Origin: Mucilaginibacter_A sp050955045
GTDB taxonomy: Bacteria; Bacteroidota; Bacteroidia; Sphingobacteriales; Sphingobacteriaceae
NCBI GenBank assembly: GCA_050955045.1
Contig: JBPBQV010000035.1
Location: forward strand, 24,886-88,885
Direction: 5' to 3'
Length of the DNA: 64,000 nt
The notes below the pieces were generated by a model that worked only from the letters and a program-made list of their open reading frames with translations, searched no databases and was not told the DNA's origin. Position numbers and translations under genes: made by a program. This document shows positions 62,627 through 64,000 of the stretch, in pieces; position 1 is the stretch's first letter, and each line of letters starts with the position of its first letter.

Positions 62627-62821
62627 ATGATGAAAAAATTGATTACGGCAACAGCCATTGTAGCCATCACTTTAACGGCCGCTTTTGCACAAACCAAAAA
62701 AGACAGTTCAGGCACAAGAAAGTACACCACAACCCGGCCACCTGTGAAATATAAACCCACAGCTACAACCAACGGCGGCAAACCAGATTTGCGTTACAAA
62801 ATGCACAAAAAGGTAAATTAA
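62627..62821 (+). CDS. small secreted basic protein (64 aa)
   Basis: A 64-residue product with a signal peptide (about 1-21, ending AFA/Q) and a short lysine- and threonine-rich mature peptide of about 43 residues (TTRPPVKYKPTATT...). No family is recognised. The clear signal and a good terminator 11 bp downstream support a real gene. It resembles other short exported basic peptides of Bacteroidota that lack known functions. Confidence 0.65.
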   Translation: MMKKLITATAIVAITLTAAFAQTKKDSSGTRKYTTTRPPVKYKPTATTNGGKPDLRYKMHKKVN

Positions 62822-63239
62822 CTTACTACATTAAAAGCGGTTTTTAACCGCTTTTTTTAATTACAAACTAGTGTTTCGCCAAAAAAAATCCTTTTTTAAT
62901 CCTTCAATCTTCGGCGTTATCAACCTTCATTATTTCATTTGTAATTGTTTACAAATCAAAAACATCTACTTTTTACTGTTCAATCCTTATCAATTAAACC
63001 AAAACCACCAATATTACTATTACCATATTGGTAAAAATGCTTTCCATAACTGCTTTAATTTGGTATTAAAAAGGAATTTTAATTTAAAATAGGCCGGTAC
63101 TTTTTCATTAAAATTAGAAATTTCTTAGAAGTTTCTATCTCCAGAATTTTTCTCAAAAAACAAAACTTATTAAAGTTATCTTTAAGTAATTATCAATGAG
63201 TAAATTTTTAATGCTTTTTGGTGAAAATATCGCAATGAA
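62822..63239. other. 418-bp AT-rich spacer
   Basis: It begins with an intrinsic terminator (62833-62858: AAAAGCGG pairs with CCGCTTTT plus a T-run). Beyond it I see no gene, tRNA or exact 12-mer, only AT-rich sequence that should contain the promoter for the DUF2382 gene. Confidence 0.5.
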
Positions 63240-63680
63240 ATGAATGAGTTAAATAAATTACAAGAAGTGGCTAATCAGCTTGATATTACTAATGTGGAAT
63301 TAGCCGTACCAAAAATTGCTTTGGTAGAAGAACGGTTGAATATCGACATTCAAAAAGTAGAAACTGGTACGGTTCAAGTTCACAAAAAAGTAATTTTAGA
63401 ACAGGTAACCCAGGAAGTTCAGGTTACACAAGAAGAAGTGCAGATTGAACGTGTGGTGATGAACCAATATGTAGATGCTGCACCTCAAGTTCGTTACGAA
63501 GGAGATACGACCATAATTTCGGTGGTAAAAGAAGTATTAGTAGTAGAAAAACGCCTGATGCTGGTTGAAGAACTGCATATTTCTAAAAAACAAACTACTT
63601 CATCTGCTACGGTAACAGAAACACTACGAAAAGAAGAAATCGAAATCAACCGGATTGATGCTTCAACAAACAATAAATAA
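63240..63680 (+). CDS. DUF2382 (YsnF/AvaK-type) protein
   Basis: This 146-residue cytoplasmic protein matches DUF2382: VPKIALVEERLNI (about 24-36), TGTVQVHKKVILEQ, VEKRLMLVEELHI (about 101-113) and a Val/Glu-rich pattern of paired beta strands. Related YsnF/AvaK proteins are stress-associated with unknown mechanism. The next gene looks like a general-stress protein, a common neighbour. An exact 12-mer lies in frame (63526-63537, encoding KEVL). A 14-bp tandem duplication (63677-63690, 63691-63704) starts within the stop codon. Confidence 0.8.
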   Translation: MNELNKLQEVANQLDITNVELAVPKIALVEERLNIDIQKVETGTVQVHKKVILEQVTQEVQVTQEEVQIERVVMNQYVDAAPQVRYEGDTTIISVVKEVLVVEKRLMLVEELHISKKQTTSSATVTETLRKEEIEINRIDASTNNK

Positions 63681-63714
63681 ACAATTAAAAATAAACAATT
63701 AAAAACAAACAATC

Positions 63715-64000
63715 ATGGCACAAACAGTAATTGGAATTTTCGACTACACAAGTGAGGCTCAGGAAGCTGTAGGTTATCTTGTAAGCAATGGTTTTAACAG
63801 ATCAGATATTGATCTTTCTTCACGCGGTGCAGAAACCGAAGGTACATCAGCAGATGATTACGATGATGATACTCATAATAGTGTTGGTGGTTTTTTTAGT
63901 AATTTATTTGGAACAAATGATGATGATGCTGACAGATATACTGAAGTAGGCCGTAAAGGTGCAATTGTAACCGTACATGCTAAAACAAGCGACGAAGCAG
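63715..64000 (+). CDS. general-stress-type protein, 3' end outside the window
   Basis: The frame starts ATG GCA CAA ACA GTA and stays open to the window edge, giving about 95 residues. The start TVIGIFDYTSEAQEAVGYLVSNGF resembles the N-terminal domain of YflT/GSP17M-type heat- and general-stress proteins. A low-complexity acidic stretch follows (several Asp-Asp runs). It is 34 bp after the DUF2382 gene and probably in the same operon. The C-terminal half is missing. Confidence 0.65.
   Translation, partial: MAQTVIGIFDYTSEAQEAVGYLVSNGFNRSDIDLSSRGAETEGTSADDYDDDTHNSVGGFFSNLFGTNDDDADRYTEVGRKGAIVTVHAKTSDEA

Noticed and set aside
2375..63537. Reading the 12-mer as a Chi, KOPS or ter-type oriented word
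   Set aside because: Orientation is 19 to 19 with no visible strand bias in this window, and such words do not form inverted terminator pairs. A whole-genome check is still needed.
2375..63537. Reading the 12-mer copies as a CRISPR array or MITE family
   Set aside because: Spacing is irregular over 61 kb, only the core word is shared, and there are no common longer flanks or target duplications.

Overview
The window comes from a Bacteroidota chromosome, most likely the Sphingobacteriales/Cytophagales side (Pedobacter/Mucilaginibacter-like; the genus is a guess). The supporting signs are a MurF-alanine racemase fusion, GLPGLI and TonB-type outer-membrane proteins, DUF1080 and PmoA-like sugar genes, a Bacteroidota-type tRNA promoter (TTG-N19-TATATTTG), moderate-to-low GC, and AT-rich leaders without Shine-Dalgarno sites. 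I see no rRNA, CRISPR array, prophage or intact insertion sequence.

Layout. 1-3.4 kb: a sugar operon (DUF1080 3-keto-glycoside hydrolase, Gfo/Idh/MocA oxidoreductase, PmoA-like protein). 3.5-7 kb: a cupin, a HipA-like kinase/DUF3037 pair, and a cytochrome c/VCBS-repeat protein. 7-9.7 kb: a GH78 alpha-L-rhamnosidase interrupted by two in-frame stops. 9.7-20.5 kb: housekeeping genes (YjbQ, topB, tRNA-Leu, tRNA-Gly, recX, murF-alr, DUF502, LOG, SSS symporter, recR, SDR). 20.7-20.9 kb: a decayed vapBC-like toxin-antitoxin locus. 21-26.7 kb: two histidine kinases and a CheR-type methyltransferase. 26.8-30.7 kb: a PaoABC-type molybdenum aldehyde oxidoreductase. 30.7-41.3 kb: a two-gene hybrid NRPS-PKS with an embedded aminotransferase. 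41.5-55 kb: trehalose synthase-maltokinase, a luciferase-like monooxygenase, small proteins, an APC permease, a second DUF1080, an alpha/beta hydrolase, and a nucleotidyltransferase beside a GHMP-kinase-like/UDP-sugar pyrophosphorylase fusion. 55-64 kb: envelope genes (GLPGLI, TonB-type barrel, lipoprotein, TolC, ABC ATPase) and stress-type proteins (DUF2382 and a partial gene).

The most striking feature is not a gene. A 12-base word, TAAAA(GA or AC)AGYAT, occurs 38 times exactly in 64 kb by my reading, 19 in each orientation, where chance predicts far less than one. It is concentrated between genes, where it often forms inverted pairs that look like terminators. It also lies inside about 15 coding regions in several reading frames. 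This matches the architecture of DNA uptake sequences in Neisseria and Haemophilus more than that of an operator or a mobile element. I know of no such sequence established for Bacteroidota.

The hybrid NRPS-PKS is the second highlight. It reads as A-PCP-KS-AT-ACP-AMT followed by C-A-PCP-TE. The first adenylation pocket is proline-like, suggesting a small proline-derived beta-amino compound.
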